Counted from the stretch's first letter, positions 55,497 through 64,000 are shown. The stretch is DNA of 64,000 nt from Mesorhizobium sp. WSM3626 (GCF_000513935.1 NZ_AZUY01000019.1:50490-114489), one strand, 5' to 3'. Numbers and translations are program-made. Notes: generated by a model not told the origin, from the sequence alone.

Positions 55497-55970
55497 TCAC
55501 ACCGGCAGCAGGGCATCCGGTTTCACGTCGCCGATGGATGCATAGGTATGCGTTTCCTTCACTCCCGGCAGCGGCAGGATGACGCGTTTGAGAAAGTCCT
55601 GATAGTCGGCCATCTCGGCAATGCGCGCCTTCACGAGATAGTCGAAGCCGCCGACGACCATGTGGCATTCCAGAACCTCGGGCGCCTTTGCGACCGCCTC
55701 TGCGAAGCGGTCAAAGATATGCGGGGCCGTGTGATCGAGCCGCACCTCGATGAAAACAAGCATGCCGCGGCCAATCTTTGCCGGATTGAGCACCGCTCTG
55801 ACGGCTGTGATGAACCCGTCGCGAAACAGGCGCTTCACGCGCTGGCTGGCGCCGGTCGGCGACAGGCCGACGCGCGCGACCAGGTCAAGCGTGGTGCGGC
55901 GTCCATCTTCCTGCAGCAGTCGCAGAAGAGTGCGGTCGATGGCGTCCAGGTCGCCAGATTCAGAATTCAC
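55497..55970 (-). CDS. Lrp/AsnC-family regulator
   Basis: The 157-residue protein has a helix-turn-helix (LDAIDRTLLRLLQEDGRRTTLDLVARVGLSPTGASQRVKRLFRDGFI) and a RAM ligand-binding domain. It usually senses amino acids. GTG at 55970 is chosen with AGAGGTGG 7 nt upstream; longer frames add an unlikely lead. It is divergent from the EamA exporter, a typical regulator/exporter pair. Confidence 0.88.
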   Translation of the reverse strand: MNSESGDLDAIDRTLLRLLQEDGRRTTLDLVARVGLSPTGASQRVKRLFRDGFITAVRAVLNPAKIGRGMLVFIEVRLDHTAPHIFDRFAEAVAKAPEVLECHMVVGGFDYLVKARIAEMADYQDFLKRVILPLPGVKETHTYASIGDVKPDALLPV

Positions 55971-56117
55971 GTTCAAGCCACCTCTTTTGCGTGAATTACA
56001 CTTGAAGTTGCGAAAAACAGCGTATTTCGTCGCGGCCATTTCGGCAATAGGCTGCGCTTCGTCGCGAGGTCGGGGCTATCTCCTCCTGGCGACAATGAAT
56101 ATGACGGCAGAACTGAC

Positions 56118-57040
56118 ATGGCGGACGTACGAGACACCGGAAACACAAGACTGGCGGTGATCGCCGGCCTCGTCATGATCGCCATCTATGCGGCGCAGTT
56201 CGTCGCCGCCCGCTTCAGCCTCAGGGAGCATCTGACGCCCACCGACATGGCCAGCCTGCGCTTTGCCGGTGCCGGCGTGGTGTTCCTGCCGATCGTCTGG
56301 TGGCGCGGCCTGGCGCCCCTGAAGGCGCTGGGCTGGCGACGTGGACTGACGTTGGCGGCACTGGCCGGTTTGCCCTACCCACTCATCATCAACTGGGCCT
56401 GACCTATGCGCCCGCCGCCCATGGCGCGGCACTTTGCCCGGCCTCGATCGTGTTCTTCTCATTCCTGCTGTCCTTGTTCAGGGAAAGTGCTTCGCGGCAG
56501 CGGGTCATCGGTGTCGTCACGATCATCGCTGGGCTGCTGCTGTTCATCGCGCCGGCGCGCAGCGGTGCCGGCGATGTCCTCTTCGGCGATCTGCTGTTCA
56601 TCGGATCGGGCGCGATGTTTTCCGCCTATGCGGCTCTTGTGCAGCGATGGCGCGTCGAACCCGTCACCGCGACCGCGACCGTCGTGATCTTGTCGTGCCT
56701 GCCGCTGCCGCTTCTCTGCCTGTTTGCACCAAGCGGGCTTCATGCCGCCGCGGGCGCCGAAATCGCCAGCCAGATCGTCATTCAAGGTCTTCTCGCGGGC
56801 GCTGCCGCAATGTTCCTCTACACTTACATTGTCGACCGATTGGGCTCGCAGGCTGCATCGCTGTTCCTGCCGGGTGTGCCGATCGCCACCGTGATGGTCG
56901 GCATGATCGTTCTTGGCGAGACCCCGCTGGCGATCCAATGCGTGGCCATCGCCATCATGGCCGCCGGGATAGGTTATTCGGCGACGGGTCGACGCGGCAC
57001 CAGGGAAAATCTGGCTGTCCCGACATCAGTTGGATCGTGA
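56118..57040 (+). pseudogene. EamA/DMT exporter disrupted by a one-base frameshift
   Basis: Frame 3 (56118-56402) encodes the first 94 residues of an EamA transporter, ending ...PYPLIINWA and a TGA. Frame 2 continues ...QLGLTYAPAAHGAALCPASIVFFSF to 57040. Joined at 56394-56398, where TGGGCC would need one more G, the two give about 307 residues, the normal length. One base has been lost from a G-run. It lies beside an Lrp regulator, so it was probably an amino-acid-responsive exporter. A sequencing error cannot be excluded. Confidence 0.8.
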
Positions 57041-57101
57041 ATGGTTTCAGCGGCATGGCAGGCTTCTGAAGAACCGGCCGGCATCGGATCGGGTCTGTCC
57101 G

Positions 57102-57818
57102 TCAAAGTGCGGAGGCAAGCAGCGCCGCCAGTTTCTCCGGCCCACCCTGCAAAACGTTCAGGTCGACGTCCCCCTCTATGCCGTCCACGCGCCCCATGTT
57201 GTGGTACTGCCAGTAAATCCAGTCACGGCGGTCCGGCTCCATGAGCAGCGAGCGCAGCCAGAGTGGGCGAGCGGCGATTTGCCCGGCATAGGCAGCCTCG
57301 GCTTCATCCGTCAGATAGATGATCGCCGGCTTGCCGAAGGCAGCCTCGACGGGTCCGAGGAAAGCCTCCAGTTCGGCATTCAGTTGCTCGGGCGACAGGC
57401 GCTGCGGACAGTTGCCCCCGAACTCGATGTCGACCACCGGCGGCAGCGATGGCTGATCGTGCGGCACCACCGAGATAAAATTCCTGGCCTGGTCGGCGCC
57501 CGGCCGGCAGAAGGTGAAGAAATGATAGGCGCCGACGGCGAGCCCGGCGGCGCGGGCCTCGCGCAGATTGCCGGCGAAGGCATTATCGACATGGTCGCCG
57601 CCTTCAGTCGCCTTGATGACGGCGAAAGCCACATCATCGGCGGCAACACGCCGCCAGTCGATCTTGCCCTGATGATGGGAGACGTCGATGCCCCGGACCG
57701 GATATTCGCCTCGGTCGGGGGAGTAGGTGTGGAAATAGACCACGGCGCCCACCACAACGACGCATGCCAAGGCAAGACTGGCCACGCCCCGGAGAACAAT
57801 CCGCTTCTTCAAGACCAT
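57102..57818 (-). CDS. Glycoside hydrolase family 25 lysozyme-like protein
   Basis: The 238-residue protein has an N-terminal membrane/signal segment (about 10-30). A GH25 domain follows: GIDVSHHQGKIDW with the first catalytic Asp, KATEG, VVDIEFGGNC with catalytic Asp/Glu, and WQYHNMGRVDGIEGDVDLN. It cleaves the muramic-acid bond of peptidoglycan in the periplasm. It lies 68 nt downstream of smpB in the same direction. Confidence 0.88.
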   Translation of the reverse strand: MVLKKRIVLRGVASLALACVVVVGAVVYFHTYSPDRGEYPVRGIDVSHHQGKIDWRRVAADDVAFAVIKATEGGDHVDNAFAGNLREARAAGLAVGAYHFFTFCRPGADQARNFISVVPHDQPSLPPVVDIEFGGNCPQRLSPEQLNAELEAFLGPVEAAFGKPAIIYLTDEAEAAYAGQIAARPLWLRSLLMEPDRRDWIYWQYHNMGRVDGIEGDVDLNVLQGGPEKLAALLASAL

Positions 57819-57886
57819 CCCCTGTAGGGCTTGCCGTTGTTCGACCTTGAAGCCCGATCGTTGGCTTTTTTCAGGCTGTCACCTGA

Positions 57887-58366
57887 TCACCCACGTTCCT
57901 TGAGCAGCCGCCCCTTTTCGCGCGACCAGTCGCGTTGCTTCTCGGTCTCGCGCTTGTCATGCAGTTTCTTGCCGCGGCCAACTGCAAGCAGCAGCTTGGC
58001 GCGCCCTTGGTCGTTGAAATAGATTTTCAGCGGCACCAGCGTCATGCCTTCCCGATCGACGCTCTGCGATAGTTTTGCCATCTCGCGCTTGTTGAGCAGC
58101 AGTTTGCGGCGCCGGCGCGGCTCGTGGTTGAAGCGATTGGCCTGCAGGTATTCCGGCAGATAGGAATTGATCAGCCAGATCTCGCCGCCTTCGACCGAGG
58201 CATAGCTGTCCTGGATGTTGGCCTGGCCCTGGCGCAGCGACTTGACCTCGGTTCCGGTCAGCACCAGGCCTGTCTCGATCGTGTCGAGCACTTCATAGGA
58301 AAACCGCGCCTTGCGGTTTTCCGCAACGGTCTTGTTGTTGGGATCGGCTTTTCTGACTTGGTTCAT
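57887..58366 (-). CDS. smpB: SsrA-binding protein SmpB
   Basis: The 159-residue protein is the partner of tmRNA in rescuing stalled ribosomes. It shows [64 protein letters not shown] and the C-terminal lysine/arginine-rich [15 protein letters not shown] tail. The tmRNA gene is not in the window. Confidence 0.96.
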   Translation of the reverse strand: MNQVRKADPNNKTVAENRKARFSYEVLDTIETGLVLTGTEVKSLRQGQANIQDSYASVEGGEIWLINSYLPEYLQANRFNHEPRRRRKLLLNKREMAKLSQSVDREGMTLVPLKIYFNDQGRAKLLLAVGRGKKLHDKRETEKQRDWSREKGRLLKERG

Positions 58367-58419
58367 AACGTCTAGAATCCGTTTCGAAACTCGCTCCTGC
58401 GAGTCAGATGATGGTGCTA

Positions 58420-58461
58420 CTAGAGCGCCGCGCGTTTTTTAACGCGCAAGGGACGCTCTAG
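58420..58461. repeat. Double-hairpin repeat in smpB-dapA gap
   Basis: CTAGAGCG (58420-58427) pairs with CGCTCTAG (58454-58461). Inside, GCGCGTT and AACGCGC form a second stem around TTTT. It belongs to a mosaic of short palindromes spanning 58420-58566. Confidence 0.7.
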
Positions 58462-58487
58462 AAATCCGACTTTGCGCATGGTCCTTT

Positions 58488-58508
58488 CCGAAAGCGAAGT
58501 GCTTTCGG
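58488..58508. repeat. CCGAAAGC/GCTTTCGG palindrome
   Basis: Perfect 8-bp arms (58488-58495, 58501-58508) with a GAAGT spacer; the second unit of the mosaic between smpB and dapA. Confidence 0.65.
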
Positions 58509-58520
58509 GGCCACGCGCGG

Positions 58521-58566
58521 AACCGGAGCGGAGCGTACATATAGTACGCGAGCACCGGAAGCGCAG
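58521..58566. repeat. Intergenic repeat, copy B
   Basis: Third unit of the mosaic and homologous to the copy at 53441-53487. Its core GCGTAC-ATATA-GTACGC is a perfect palindrome. Confidence 0.75.
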
Positions 58567-58613
58567 GTGGCGCCTTCAGATGGCCGCAGGAGTAGAGTTT
58601 CCAAACGGACTCG

Positions 58614-59495
58614 TTAATTAATCAAGCCGGCGTGCTTCATGGCCGCATCGATCTTTTCGGCCGTCGACTGCTCGATGGTGACCAGCGGCGAACGCAGGAC
58701 GTTCTCGACCTTGCCCAGCTTCGACAACGCGTATTTGGCGCCGGACACGCCGGGCTCGATGAAGATCGCCTTGTGCAGCGGCAGCAAGCGGTCCTGCAGT
58801 TCCAGCGCCTTGGCGCTGTCGCCGGAGAGCGTCGCTTCCTGAAACTCGGCGCACAGCCGCGGTGCAACGTTCGAGGTCACCGAAATGCAGCCGACGCCGC
58901 CATGCGCGTTGAAGCCGAGTGCTGAGGCATCCTCGCCGGAAAGCTGGATGAAATCCTTGCCGCAGGTCATGCGCTGCTCGGACACGCGCTCGACCTTGCC
59001 GGTCGCATCCTTGACGCCGACGATGTTCTTGAAGTCGTGCGCCAGCCGGCCCATCGTTTCCGGCGTCATGTCGATCACCGAGCGAGGCGGGATGTTGTAG
59101 ATGATGATCGGCAGGCTGGTCGCCCTGGCGACGGCGGCGAAATGCTCGTACAGGCCGCGCTGCGTCGGCCTGTTGTAATAGGGCGTGACGACCAGGGCGG
59201 CATCGGCACCGGCCTTTTCGGCATATTGCACCAGACCTACCGCTTCCACGGTGTTATTGGAGCCAGCGCCGGCGACGACAGGCGCCCTGCCCTTGGCCAC
59301 CTCGATGCAGACCTTGACGACATGGCGGTGCTCGTCATGCGACAGCGTCGGGGATTCGCCGGTGGTGCCTACCGGGACAAGGCCCGTGGTGCCTTCGCCA
59401 AGCTGCCATTCGACGAACGCGCGAAAGGCTTTCTCGTCGAAACGCCCGCTCTTTTCGAACGGTGTCACGAGCGCAGTAAGCGAGCCTCTCAGCAT
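58614..59495 (-). CDS. dapA: 4-hydroxy-tetrahydrodipicolinate synthase
   Basis: The 293-residue TIM-barrel enzyme condenses pyruvate and aspartate semialdehyde in lysine/diaminopimelate synthesis. Schiff-base Lys162 lies in GVKDATGK, Tyr133 in YNIP, and Thr44-Thr45 in VGTTGE. The start at 59495 ([13 protein letters not shown]) has AAGGAG 9 nt upstream and gives the family length. A longer in-frame start at 59570 would add [14 protein letters not shown], which is translated from the palindromic repeat and is rejected. Confidence 0.95.
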   Translation of the reverse strand: MLRGSLTALVTPFEKSGRFDEKAFRAFVEWQLGEGTTGLVPVGTTGESPTLSHDEHRHVVKVCIEVAKGRAPVVAGAGSNNTVEAVGLVQYAEKAGADAALVVTPYYNRPTQRGLYEHFAAVARATSLPIIIYNIPPRSVIDMTPETMGRLAHDFKNIVGVKDATGKVERVSEQRMTCGKDFIQLSGEDASALGFNAHGGVGCISVTSNVAPRLCAEFQEATLSGDSAKALELQDRLLPLHKAIFIEPGVSGAKYALSKLGKVENVLRSPLVTIEQSTAEKIDAAMKHAGLIN

Positions 59496-59527
59496 GTCGT
59501 CCAACTCCTTGGGACTTCTTGGTACAC

Positions 59528-59572
59528 GCATGTCGTGGTCCCAAAACCGGTATCCACTTTTGGGCGACATGC
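59528..59572. repeat. Palindromic repeat, tandem copy 1
   Basis: GCATGTCG (59528-59535)...CGACATGC (59565-59572), with CCCAAAA/TTTTGGG nested inside. A near-identical copy follows 59 bp downstream. This is one of the repeats I recall as frequent in Mesorhizobium genomes. It lies upstream of dapA. Confidence 0.85.
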
Positions 59573-59586
59573 ACTTTGTCGGTTAT

Positions 59587-59631
59587 GCATGTCGCTGCCC
59601 CAAAACCGGTATCCACTTTTGGGCGACATGC
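59587..59631. repeat. Palindromic repeat, tandem copy 2
   Basis: Same nested arms as copy 1: GCATGTCG (59587-59594) with CGACATGC (59624-59631), and CCCAAAA/TTTTGGG inside. The two copies share the central CCAAAACCGGTATCCACTTT. Confidence 0.85.
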
Positions 59632-59777
59632 ATCGGTGTTTTGTCGTGCGCGCCTTCTAACCGAAAGCGAAGCGGCGCACCATAGTCTCGACATTGTTGC
59701 GCGGCAAGCATTGCCATGGTGCCAGCAAGCGTAATTCGAACGGCCTCGATAACCCTTTGTTTACGAGCCCTTCATGA

Positions 59778-59789
59778 CCTAAGCTTAGG
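59778..59789. promoter_or_regulatory. Palindrome upstream of the lytic transglycosylase gene
   Basis: CCTAAGCTTAGG is a perfect 12-bp palindrome 56 nt before the start codon at 59846; possibly a regulator site. The rest of 59632-59845 shows no gene. Confidence 0.4.
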
Positions 59790-59845
59790 CTTCAAGGCTT
59801 CTTCGCCCGCTGGTAAAATGCTGGATTAAGGAAAGACACGAAATC

Positions 59846-61876
59846 ATGCCGCCCAGTCGGCCCCACCTGTTCGCGCTTCTTGGCGCCATCGCCGCGCTGG
59901 TGCCCGGCGTGGCGATCAGCGGCAGCGTCGATGTGCGGGTCACCTCGGCCATTCCGATGCCTGGTGTACAGGACAAGGCGCAACCGGACCCCTCACCGGC
60001 CGTCACGCTCCTGAAAAGCGGACTGGATGCGCTGGCGGCTGGCGATATTCCCGGCGCGCGCGGTGTGCGCGATGCGCTACCCGCACAATCGCTCGACCAG
60101 CACATATTGGCCTGGGCGATCGCGCTCTACGGGGGCGACAAGGTTCCGAGCGGCGACATCGCCACGGCCGCGAAGATGCTGCCCAACTGGCCGGGCACCG
60201 TTGCATTGCGCAAGAACAGCGAGCGCGCACTCTATCGCGAGAACCCGGCGGCGGATGTCGTCGTCAAGGCATTCGACGGCAGCCAGCCGCAGACAGTCGA
60301 AGGCGTGATGGTTCTCGCGCGCGCCTATGTGTCGTCGGGCAACGCCAAGGCGGCGCGATCGGTGCTGTCGCCGTTCTGGCGCACCGCGATCCTGGAAGCC
60401 AAGGACGAGACGGCTCTGATCAAGGAGTTCGGCAGCCTTGTTCCCGCCGCCGATCACCGTTTTCGCATGGAGCGCATGTTCTATGCCGACCGGGTGAATT
60501 CCGCCTTGCGTGTCGCCGGCCTCGCCGGCGCCCAGCAGCTTGCCGACGCCTGGGCGGCGGTCGACAAGGGCGACAAGAATGCTGCCAAACTATTGAAGAC
60601 TGTGCCGGTGGCGCAACGCTCGGCCGGCTATTTCTTCGCGCAGGCCGAATATCTGCGCAAGCAGAAGGATTTTGCGGGCGCCGCGGCAATTGTCATGAAA
60701 GCGCCGGCAGACCGGGAATCCCTGGTCGATCCGGATGCCTGGTGGGTCGAACGCCGGGTGCTGTCGCGCGAATTGGTCGACCAGGGCGACATGAAGACCG
60801 CCTACAAAATAGTCGCCACGCATGCCGCCGAAAGCGCGGCCAATGCGGCGGAAGCCGAATTCCATGCCGGCTGGTATGCGCTGCGCGGCCTGAACGATCC
60901 CAAGCTCGCGGCGACGCATTTCGCGCGTATCGCCGACCTTGCCCAAGGGCCAATGACCCTGTCGCGCGCCTATTACTGGCTCGGCCGTGCGGCGGAAGTC
61001 GGTGGCCCCGGCAATGCCAAGGACTATCTTGGGCGTGCGGCGACCTACGGCACGACGTTTTACGGCCAGCTAGCCGCCGAACGCGTCGGCCGGCAGGCGC
61101 TCAACATCGTCTATCCCCAGCCCAGTGCCGCCGACCGGCAGAACTTTGCCGGCCGCGAGGCCGTCTCGGCCATCAAGCGCCTGCAAGAGGCAGGCTACGA
61201 CCGTTATGCCGAAACGCTCTATCGCGACCTTGCCGGGCAGTTGACCAGCCCGGGTGAACTGGCGCTGCTCGCTGTCCTTGCCGAAAAGCAGGACAACCAT
61301 TTCATGGCGCTGAAAATCGGCAAGATCGCCGGGGCGCGCGGCATCGATGTCGGCGCGCTGTCGCATCCGCTCGGCGTCATCCCCGATTCGGCCAATATTT
61401 CCGGTTCGGGCAAGGCACTGGCCTATGCGATCGCCCGCCAGGAAAGCGAATTCAATATCGGCGCCGTATCCAGTGCCGGCGCACGCGGACTGCTGCAGCT
61501 GATGCCGGGAACCGCCAAGCAATTGGCGAAGAAGGCCGGATTACAGTTTTCGCAGACCAGGCTGACTACCGACGCCGGCTACAATGCAACGCTTGGTTCG
61601 GCGTTCCTCGGCGAACAGCTCGATCGCTTCAATGGCTCGTACGTATTGACCTTCGCGGGCTACAATGCCGGCCCGACCCGAGCCAGCCAGTGGGTGGCGA
61701 AATACGGTGACCCGCGCGGCAAGGACATCGATGCGGTGGTGGACTGGATCGAGCGGATTCCCTACACGGAAACAAGAAGTTACGTGCAGCGCGTGATGGA
61801 GAATTACGAGGTCTACAAAATGCGCATTTCCGGCAAGTACGACATCGTCGGCGATCTCGTGAACGGGCGCAGCTGA
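59846..61876 (+). CDS. Soluble lytic murein transglycosylase
   Basis: The protein has 676 residues. A signal peptide (LFALLGAIAALVPGVAISG) and a long helical superhelix region (about 50-500) precede the SLT catalytic domain at about 520-660. The catalytic Glu lies in RQESEFNIGAVSSAGARGLLQLMPGTAKQLA (near residue 533), with AGYNAGPTRASQWV downstream. It cuts peptidoglycan with anhydro-muramic ends in the periplasm. AAGGAAAG precedes the ATG. Confidence 0.92.
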   Translation: MPPSRPHLFALLGAIAALVPGVAISGSVDVRVTSAIPMPGVQDKAQPDPSPAVTLLKSGLDALAAGDIPGARGVRDALPAQSLDQHILAWAIALYGGDKVPSGDIATAAKMLPNWPGTVALRKNSERALYRENPAADVVVKAFDGSQPQTVEGVMVLARAYVSSGNAKAARSVLSPFWRTAILEAKDETALIKEFGSLVPAADHRFRMERMFYADRVNSALRVAGLAGAQQLADAWAAVDKGDKNAAKLLKTVPVAQRSAGYFFAQAEYLRKQKDFAGAAAIVMKAPADRESLVDPDAWWVERRVLSRELVDQGDMKTAYKIVATHAAESAANAAEAEFHAGWYALRGLNDPKLAATHFARIADLAQGPMTLSRAYYWLGRAAEVGGPGNAKDYLGRAATYGTTFYGQLAAERVGRQALNIVYPQPSAADRQNFAGREAVSAIKRLQEAGYDRYAETLYRDLAGQLTSPGELALLAVLAEKQDNHFMALKIGKIAGARGIDVGALSHPLGVIPDSANISGSGKALAYAIARQESEFNIGAVSSAGARGLLQLMPGTAKQLAKKAGLQFSQTRLTTDAGYNATLGSAFLGEQLDRFNGSYVLTFAGYNAGPTRASQWVAKYGDPRGKDIDAVVDWIERIPYTETRSYVQRVMENYEVYKMRISGKYDIVGDLVNGRS

Positions 61877-61984
61877 GGCTCTTGCCCTCGCCTTGCGAGG
61901 AAAAGGAGGAGCCTTTCCCGTTTGACCCTCCGGCGCTCCGTCTGTAGCAGTCGTGGACGATCCTTCGGCTAAAGAGCCCGTCCC

Positions 61985-62884
61985 ATGTCGAGCAATCCAG
62001 ATTTCTCCGACTTCTTCTATGCGGCGCCGGATGGGCTGAGACTTCACGCGCGCGTCTATGGCGAAGCGAATTCCGCACATTGGCCGGTCGTCTGTCTGCC
62101 TGGCTTGACGCGTAACGCGCGGGATTTTCACGAGCTTGCGCTCCATCTCTCGACGCGATCCGCCCTTGCGCGTAAGGTCGTCGCTTTCGACTACCGCGGA
62201 CGCGGGCAGTCGGCCTACGATCCCGATGTCAGCCACTATAATGTCGTCATCGAAGCCGGCGACGTCCTTGCCGGGCTGGCGGCGCTCGGCATCGAACAGG
62301 CGGCCTTCATCGGCACCTCGCGCGGCGGGCTGATCATCCATGTGCTTGGCGCGATGCAGCCGGCGGCGCTGAAAGCCATCGTGCTCAACGACATCGGGCC
62401 AGTGATCGAACCCGCGGGTCTCGCTCACATCCAGTCCTATCTCGAACGCGCACCGAAGCCGAAAACCCTCGCCGAGGCGATGGCTGCCCAGCGCAGCGTT
62501 CACGGCCAGGATTTTCCAGCGCTAACCGAGGGCAAGTGGGAACGAATGGTGCGCGCGATCTATCGCGAGACGAATCAAGGGCTGCTGCCCGATTTCGATT
62601 CGACGCTTGTCGACACAGTTGCCAATTTCGACCTGTCACAACCATTGCCGCCTCTCTGGCAGCAGTTCGATGCGTTGGCGGCCATACCACTGCTCGTCCT
62701 ACGCGGCGCCAATTCTAGGCTATTGTCGCAGGAAACGCTGGAGGAGATGCGAAAGCGTCATCCCGGCACCAGGACAATCACCGTTCCAGATCAGGGCCAC
62801 GCCCCCTTCCTGGAGACCGGCAATCTGCCCACCGACATCGCGCTCTTTCTAGATCAAGCAGAGGCGCGGAAAAACCCAAGATAA
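61985..62884 (+). CDS. Alpha/beta hydrolase
   Basis: The 299-residue protein has the oxyanion region CLPGLTRNARDF, the Ser nucleophile in GTSRGG, and the late His in DQGHAPFL. YRGRGQSAYD is the conserved loop after strand 4. Possible activities include esterase, haloperoxidase-like or lactonase; the substrate is unknown. It stands alone, 109 nt after the transglycosylase. Confidence 0.85.
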   Translation: MSSNPDFSDFFYAAPDGLRLHARVYGEANSAHWPVVCLPGLTRNARDFHELALHLSTRSALARKVVAFDYRGRGQSAYDPDVSHYNVVIEAGDVLAGLAALGIEQAAFIGTSRGGLIIHVLGAMQPAALKAIVLNDIGPVIEPAGLAHIQSYLERAPKPKTLAEAMAAQRSVHGQDFPALTEGKWERMVRAIYRETNQGLLPDFDSTLVDTVANFDLSQPLPPLWQQFDALAAIPLLVLRGANSRLLSQETLEEMRKRHPGTRTITVPDQGHAPFLETGNLPTDIALFLDQAEARKNPR

Positions 62885-62910
62885 GCCCAAGACCAACCAA
62901 GGTCTTGGGC
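62885..62910. terminator. Stem-loop between hydrolase and integrase genes
   Basis: GCCCAAGACC (62885-62894), AACCAA and GGTCTTGGGC (62901-62910) form a 10-bp perfect stem. There is no T-run on either strand, so it may be a weak bidirectional terminator. It lies at the left border of the possible mobile element. Confidence 0.5.
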
Positions 62911-62942
62911 ATCCATTACAATATAGGCCAGTCTTCGCCGGC

Positions 62943-64000
62943 CTACGTGGCTTTTGAGTTTTTCCGAAGCGCCTTCGGCGGCATCTTCTCCGCGCCGGTC
63001 TGTTTCCGCTCGGCCTTGCCGAGAGAAGGCGTGGTCACGGGACAGGAAAATACGGAGCCTTCGGAGTCGCTTGCCGGTCGCTCGCAGCGAGGCTTCTCCA
63101 GAACAACCACGCAGCCGTCGAGATCGTTGGTGGCCAGATGGGCATAACGCATGGTCATCGACAGCGTCTGATGACCGAGCCACATCTGCACGCGCCTGAT
63201 GTCGATCCCGCCCTGGACGAGACGCGAAGCGCAGGTGTGGCGCAAGATATGCGGCACGACCTGGTCGTCGGCGCCAAGGCCGACTTCGGCCTTAGCATCG
63301 TTCCAGATTGCTCGGAACTGTGCCTGGCTGAGCTTGGTGAACGGGCCCTTGGGCCGGCGGCCCTCGGTGGCTGGCAGCCTGATCACCTCCTTGACCCGCT
63401 CGGTCATCGGAATGGTGCGGCTGCGGCCGGACTTGGTGATCCAGAAGGAGACGCGATGCTCCTGGATGTCGTTCCAGATCAACCCGAGCGCTTCGCCGAG
63501 GCGGCATCCGCTATCGACCAGGAAGACTGAAAGCCGGTAAGCATCCTCGCTGCGGCCCTTGATGGCTGCGAACAACCGTGCCTCTTCGTCCCTTTCAAGG
63601 AAACGAATCCGCCCCGCCCGCTCCTTCTGGCGGCGGAACTCGGGCAAGCTGTGGATATCCCCCATCTTATGAGCCTTGCGCAGCAGTTTGCTGAGGGCAG
63701 CCATCTTTCGATTGATGGTTGCGTTGCTGTTGCCGCGCTGGCGCAAGGTGCCGATAAGGTTATCCAGAGTGCTCTGATCAAAGGCACTGAAACGCTCCCC
63801 AAGGAGAATCTCATCTATTTCGCCGATGAAAGAGCTGACATTGTATTTATGCCGCCCATCATCCCAGAGTATGTCTCGATATGCTGAAAATAGATCTCCG
63901 ACTCTATGCGACTTTACTTCTCGTATTTTGTTGTAGCTGTATCTTATTTTTGCAGTCTGAGAAGAAAATATCGCAAAATAATCAGAGGTCCCTCCCTCTT
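62943..64000 (-). CDS. Tyrosine-type site-specific integrase (5' end outside window)
   Basis: The frame is open from the right edge of the window to the stop at 62943-62945, about 351 codons. The N-terminal part (…GEIDEILLGERFSAFDQSTL, NLIGTLRQRGNSNATINRKMAALSKLLRKA) is the helical core-binding domain. The catalytic domain shows Arg in DSGCRLGEALGL, Lys in TKSGRSRTIP, HILRHTCASRLV, LGHQTLSMTMRYAHL with the nucleophile Tyr. All catalytic residues are present. The start lies beyond the window; a TTG at 63746 would cut off the N-terminal domain and is rejected. The part from 63840 on is AT-rich, suggesting transfer. Confidence 0.9.
   Translation of the reverse strand, partial: EGGTSDYFAIFSSQTAKIRYSYNKIREVKSHRVGDLFSAYRDILWDDGRHKYNVSSFIGEIDEILLGERFSAFDQSTLDNLIGTLRQRGNSNATINRKMAALSKLLRKAHKMGDIHSLPEFRRQKERAGRIRFLERDEEARLFAAIKGRSEDAYRLSVFLVDSGCRLGEALGLIWNDIQEHRVSFWITKSGRSRTIPMTERVKEVIRLPATEGRRPKGPFTKLSQAQFRAIWNDAKAEVGLGADDQVVPHILRHTCASRLVQGGIDIRRVQMWLGHQTLSMTMRYAHLATNDLDGCVVVLEKPRCERPASDSEGSVFSCPVTTPSLGKAERKQTGAEKMPPKALRKNSKAT

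Noticed and set aside
59496..59570. N-terminal extension of DapA ([10 protein letters not shown]...)
   Set aside because: It is translated from a palindromic repeat; a strong ribosome-binding site and the family start are at 59495.

Overview
The window is high-GC DNA that looks like the chromosome of a Rhizobiales alphaproteobacterium, most likely Mesorhizobium. Supporting evidence is the psd-pssA pair, a RopA/Omp2-type porin, and the gene order rpoZ-rsh-pyrE / acpS-lepB-rnc-era / recO. Several families of short palindromic repeats lie between genes, and they resemble repeats I remember from Mesorhizobium genomes. I see no rRNA, tRNA or CRISPR array.

Layout. 1-8.5 kb: the end of a DMT transporter, a LysR regulator divergent from a tautomerase-like gene, an acyltransferase/acyl-ligase fusion, an NmrA-like gene with its probable TetR regulator, the phosphatidylethanolamine operon (psd-pssA) and a broken SMP-30 gene. 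8.5-17.8 kb: an ABM-domain gene behind a SoxR/MerR-type promoter, an ArsR/Atm1-type exporter operon with a large operator, a LysM protein, a LOG-family hydrolase, LysR/YciI, a decayed dehydrogenase next to an SDR, a CorA/ZntB transporter and RarD. 17.9-24 kb: a tightly overlapping operon (DUF559, VOC, two GFA proteins, proline iminopeptidase, citramalate synthase), separated from cysS by a 180-bp palindromic element. 24-33 kb: SRAP, NUDIX, small secreted proteins, a dihydroorotase homologue, YgfZ, an HD phosphohydrolase and a PAS-GGDEF-EAL protein. 33-42 kb: a desaturase with a divergent LysR, a GNAT/C39-peptidase fusion coupled to a RimK-like ATP-grasp ligase, an ECF sigma/anti-sigma pair and a giant DUF2339 membrane protein. 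42-60 kb: housekeeping genes (recO, era, rnc, lepB, acpS, pyrE, rsh, rpoZ, smpB, dapA) with a porin, a kinase-like gene, LabA/NYN, a type 5 UDG, Lrp with a frameshifted exporter, and a GH25 lysozyme. 60-64 kb: a soluble lytic transglycosylase, an alpha/beta hydrolase, and a tyrosine integrase running off the right edge, which may mark the boundary of a mobile element.

Most interesting points. (1) The translationally coupled GNAT-C39 / RLAN-ATP-grasp pair looks like an uncharacterised peptide-ligation and peptide-cleavage system. (2) The DUF559 nuclease-like gene takes its start codon from the arm of a 180-bp palindromic element, which raises the question of an endonuclease linked to a repeat. 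(3) Three genes are visibly broken: SMP-30 by internal deletion, the EamA exporter by one lost base, and an idonate-dehydrogenase-like remnant. (4) Two copies of an intergenic repeat show a compensatory base-pair change. (5) Several regulator-gene pairs have clear inverted-repeat operators (ArsR, TetR, SoxR-like, LysR), and the ECF operon has a matching promoter.

All calls come from reading the sequence and from remembered family features. No database search was run.
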